A stretch of 64,000 nucleotides of DNA, taken from NCBI RefSeq assembly GCF_028656955.1, contig NZ_JAMDGY010000017.1, positions 1 through 64,000 on the forward strand, given 5' to 3'. The stretch is from Pseudomonas fontis (GTDB lineage Bacteria > Pseudomonadota > Gammaproteobacteria > Pseudomonadales > Pseudomonadaceae). The notes below the pieces were generated by a model that ran no database searches, had not been told where the DNA came from, and was given only the letters and a program-made list of their open reading frames with translations. Shown here piece by piece: positions 62,292 through 64,000 of this stretch (positions are counted from its first letter, which is position 1; each line of letters begins with the position of its first letter). The position numbers and the translations under genes are program-made.

Positions 62292-63500
62292 ATGCGTTAT
62301 TCGGCCCTGACTCAACGCATTGCCGGCGACGGCGCAACCGCCTGGAGCATTCACTACCGGGCCGTTGAACTGCAACGACAGGGCCGCGACATCCTGCTGC
62401 TGACCATTGGCGACCCCGACTTCGATACCCCCAGGCCGATCGTGCAAGCGGCCATCGACAGCCTGCTCAACGGCGATACCCACTATTCGGATGTACAGGG
62501 CGATGCTGCGCTGCGCCGGGCGATTGCCCGCCGCCATGCCCGGCAGTGCGGTGTGCCACAAGCCGCACAGGAAGTGGTGGTGATGGCCGGAGCCCAGTGC
62601 GCGCTGTATGCCGTGGCCCAATGCCTGTTCAACCCGGGTGACGAGGTGATTGTCGCCGAACCGATGTACGTGACCTATGAAGCGGTTTTCGGCGCCTGTG
62701 GCGCCACCGTCGTGCCGTTGGCGGCAACCCCGGAGAACGGCTTCAAGGTCGACCCGCGGCATGTCCAGGCGCTGATCACCCCACGTACCCGGGCGATCCT
62801 CATCAATAGCCCGAACAACCCTTCTGGTGCCAGCCTGCCGCGCGCGACCTGGGAGCGCCTGGCGCAACTGTGCGTACAGCATGACTTGTGGCTGGTGTCG
62901 GACGAGGTCTACAGCGACCTGTTGTACGAGGGCGAGCACACCCATCCGGCCGGGTTGCCGGGCATGCTTGAGCGTTGCGTGACCATCAACAGCCTGTCCA
63001 AGTCCCACGCCATGTCGGGCTGGCGGGTGGGCTGGGTGATTGGCCCGGCCCATCTTGCCGAGCACTTGAGCAACCTCGCGCTGTGCATGCTCTACGGGCT
63101 GCCGGACTTTATCCAGCATGCGGCGCGGGTGGCACTGGAGCAGGATTTGCCGGAGCTTGAGCAGATGCGCCAGACCTACCGCGAGCGGCGCGACCGGGTG
63201 TGCGCCTGCCTTGAAGGCTGCCCGGGGATTGCCGTGCACAAGCCTGATGGCGGCATGTTCGTGATGATCGATATTCGCCAGACCGGCGTTGGCGCCCAGG
63301 CATTTGCCGAACGCCTGCTGGCGGAGCATGGGGTGGCGGTACTCGCCGGGGATGCCTTCGGGCCCAGCGCCAAGGGGCATCTGCGCCTTGGCCTGGTGGT
63401 CGACAGCGCGCGCCTGGAGCGCGCCTGCCGGGGCATCGCGCAGTGTGCCGCGCAGGTGCTGGAGGGGCAGCCGCAGGCCGTAGCGGTCAGCAGTAGGTGA
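62292..63500 (+). CDS. aruH: Arginine:pyruvate transaminase AruH (402 aa)
   Basis: AruH transfers the alpha-amino group of arginine to pyruvate, giving 2-ketoarginine in the arginine transaminase pathway. The sequence follows P. aeruginosa AruH closely as I recall it (MRYSALTQRIAGDGATAW, LTIGDPDFDTP, THYSDVQGDAALRRAIA, EPMYVTYEAVFGACGA). PLP is bound by the Lys in SLSKSHAMSGWRVGW near residue 236. NSPNNPSGASLPRATW, SDEVYSDLLYEGEH and HLRLGLVVD complete the fold type I set. AAGGAG lies 8 bases before ATG 62292. The usual partner aruI is not in the window. It converges on the next gene with a 14-base overlap. Confidence 0.93.
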   Translation: MRYSALTQRIAGDGATAWSIHYRAVELQRQGRDILLLTIGDPDFDTPRPIVQAAIDSLLNGDTHYSDVQGDAALRRAIARRHARQCGVPQAAQEVVVMAGAQCALYAVAQCLFNPGDEVIVAEPMYVTYEAVFGACGATVVPLAATPENGFKVDPRHVQALITPRTRAILINSPNNPSGASLPRATWERLAQLCVQHDLWLVSDEVYSDLLYEGEHTHPAGLPGMLERCVTINSLSKSHAMSGWRVGWVIGPAHLAEHLSNLALCMLYGLPDFIQHAARVALEQDLPELEQMRQTYRERRDRVCACLEGCPGIAVHKPDGGMFVMIDIRQTGVGAQAFAERLLAEHGVAVLAGDAFGPSAKGHLRLGLVVDSARLERACRGIAQCAAQVLEGQPQAVAVSSR

Positions 63501-64000
63501 TGTCCTTGAGGAAGAACGGTACCGATTTGACAGTGCTGTCTGTGCCTGCCGCGACTTGCAGGTAACTTGAACCCGGTGCGATACCCACCCTGGCGTGCCC
63601 ATCTGTTTTGCACCAGTCAAAACGGGTCAGGGTGGTGGCAAGCAGGTTGACGGCGTCTTTATCCAGGTGCGCGGTAGGGTCGGATGCCTGGGAATAATAC
63701 TCCTGCAGCAGTTCGCTCGCGCTGAGGAGCATTGTGCATTCCTTGATGGACCAGAACATGGCGATGTCGGCAAGCCTGATGTGCTTGCCAATGGGCAGCA
63801 ATCGACTTGGGACGTTGTAAAGTCCCAGGTATTCAGTGTCCATGCTGGTTCTCAGGCCTAAGCGGTCATAAGGGCCACCAGGTTTGATGGAAGTAATGCT
63901 GAACTGGTCGTAGTGGTATTTGCTCGTCTGGTAGGTGAAGGCGAACGTATCACCTCGGTGCAATCCACCTTCGCGCTGGTTTTCAATACCCAGCCAGCCG
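63487..64000 (-). CDS. 3' end of an unrecognised gene cut by the right edge (at least 171 aa)
   Basis: The frame stays open from the right edge to its stop at 63487. The only candidate start inside the window is a TTG at 63963, and the frame continues upstream of it with plausible protein (GWLGIENQREGGLHRGDTFAF). So the real start lies outside the window. The visible part is Tyr/Ser/Thr-rich with a helical centre (LADIAMFWSIKECTMLLSASELLQEYY) and ends VPFFLKDITYC. I do not recognise a family. The gene overlaps aruH by 14 bases at its 3' end. Confidence 0.6.
   Translation of the reverse strand, partial: GWLGIENQREGGLHRGDTFAFTYQTSKYHYDQFSITSIKPGGPYDRLGLRTSMDTEYLGLYNVPSRLLPIGKHIRLADIAMFWSIKECTMLLSASELLQEYYSQASDPTAHLDKDAVNLLATTLTRFDWCKTDGHARVGIAPGSSYLQVAAGTDSTVKSVPFFLKDITYC

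Noticed and set aside
62277..63620. Minus-strand frame of 447 codons opposite aruH
   Set aside because: aruH matches a known enzyme along its whole length; the opposite frame has no motifs.

Overview
The window is chromosomal DNA from a fluorescent pseudomonad, probably of the P. putida/P. fluorescens lineage. The evidence is GC-rich coding sequence, REP-type palindromes of the TGTGGGAGCCGGC..TGCCGGCGA kind, an arginine:pyruvate transaminase (AruH) and a type VI VgrG cassette. No rRNA, tRNA, CRISPR array, integrase or complete insertion sequence was seen.

Layout. (1) 1-5472, minus strand: a type VI secretion cassette of vgrG, a DUF4123 adaptor and a VasX-like effector, coupled by overlapping stop/start codons. 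The effector runs off the left edge and carries a frameshift. (2) 5578-5886: a small exported protein. (3) 6025-43222: one long island that matches, gene for gene, the P. aeruginosa VreARI (PUMA3) / Hxc / Pdt locus. It holds cell-surface signalling genes (vreA, vreI, vreR), a complete Hxc-type type II secretion system with a liposecretin, a secreted PstS/DING-like phosphate-binding protein, a 4176-residue two-partner adhesin (PdtA), PhdA, the PdtB translocator, a dedicated ExbB-ExbD-TonB set, a porin, a coiled-coil periplasmic protein, a YbjN-like protein, a parvulin isomerase and a LysR regulator. (4) 43314-50705, minus strand: a single large RHS polymorphic-toxin gene, visibly AT-richer than its surroundings, with unstable acidic repeats. 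(5) 50934-59393, minus strand: five tightly coupled genes for a WecB-type epimerase, NfrB, NfrA, a DUF4434-like protein and a membrane diguanylate cyclase. This looks like a self-contained, c-di-GMP-controlled ManNAc polysaccharide pathway, and it faces a divergent MHYT-GGDEF-EAL protein (59650-61731). (6) 61735-64000: a DUF1652 protein, aruH, and the end of an unrecognised gene cut by the right edge.

How the parts work together. In the island, phosphate starvation probably switches on vreAIR through PhoB (a candidate Pho box lies at 5965-5982). VreI then drives surface and secretion genes: Hxc exports phosphate-scavenging proteins, PdtB exports PdtA, and the private TonB system may energise or sense this traffic. 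Two non-adjacent upstream regions, before pdtA and before phdA, share the same sequence blocks and are candidate VreI promoters.

The most interesting candidates are: the NfrA/NfrB operon, whose NfrB carries four MshEN-like c-di-GMP motifs instead of the usual two; the ExbB-type proton channel fused to a lectin-like extracytoplasmic domain; PhdA as a fusion of a Phd antitoxin domain with the N-terminal domain of an IS5/IS1182 transposase; and the unrecognised RHS C-terminal domain with no visible immunity gene.
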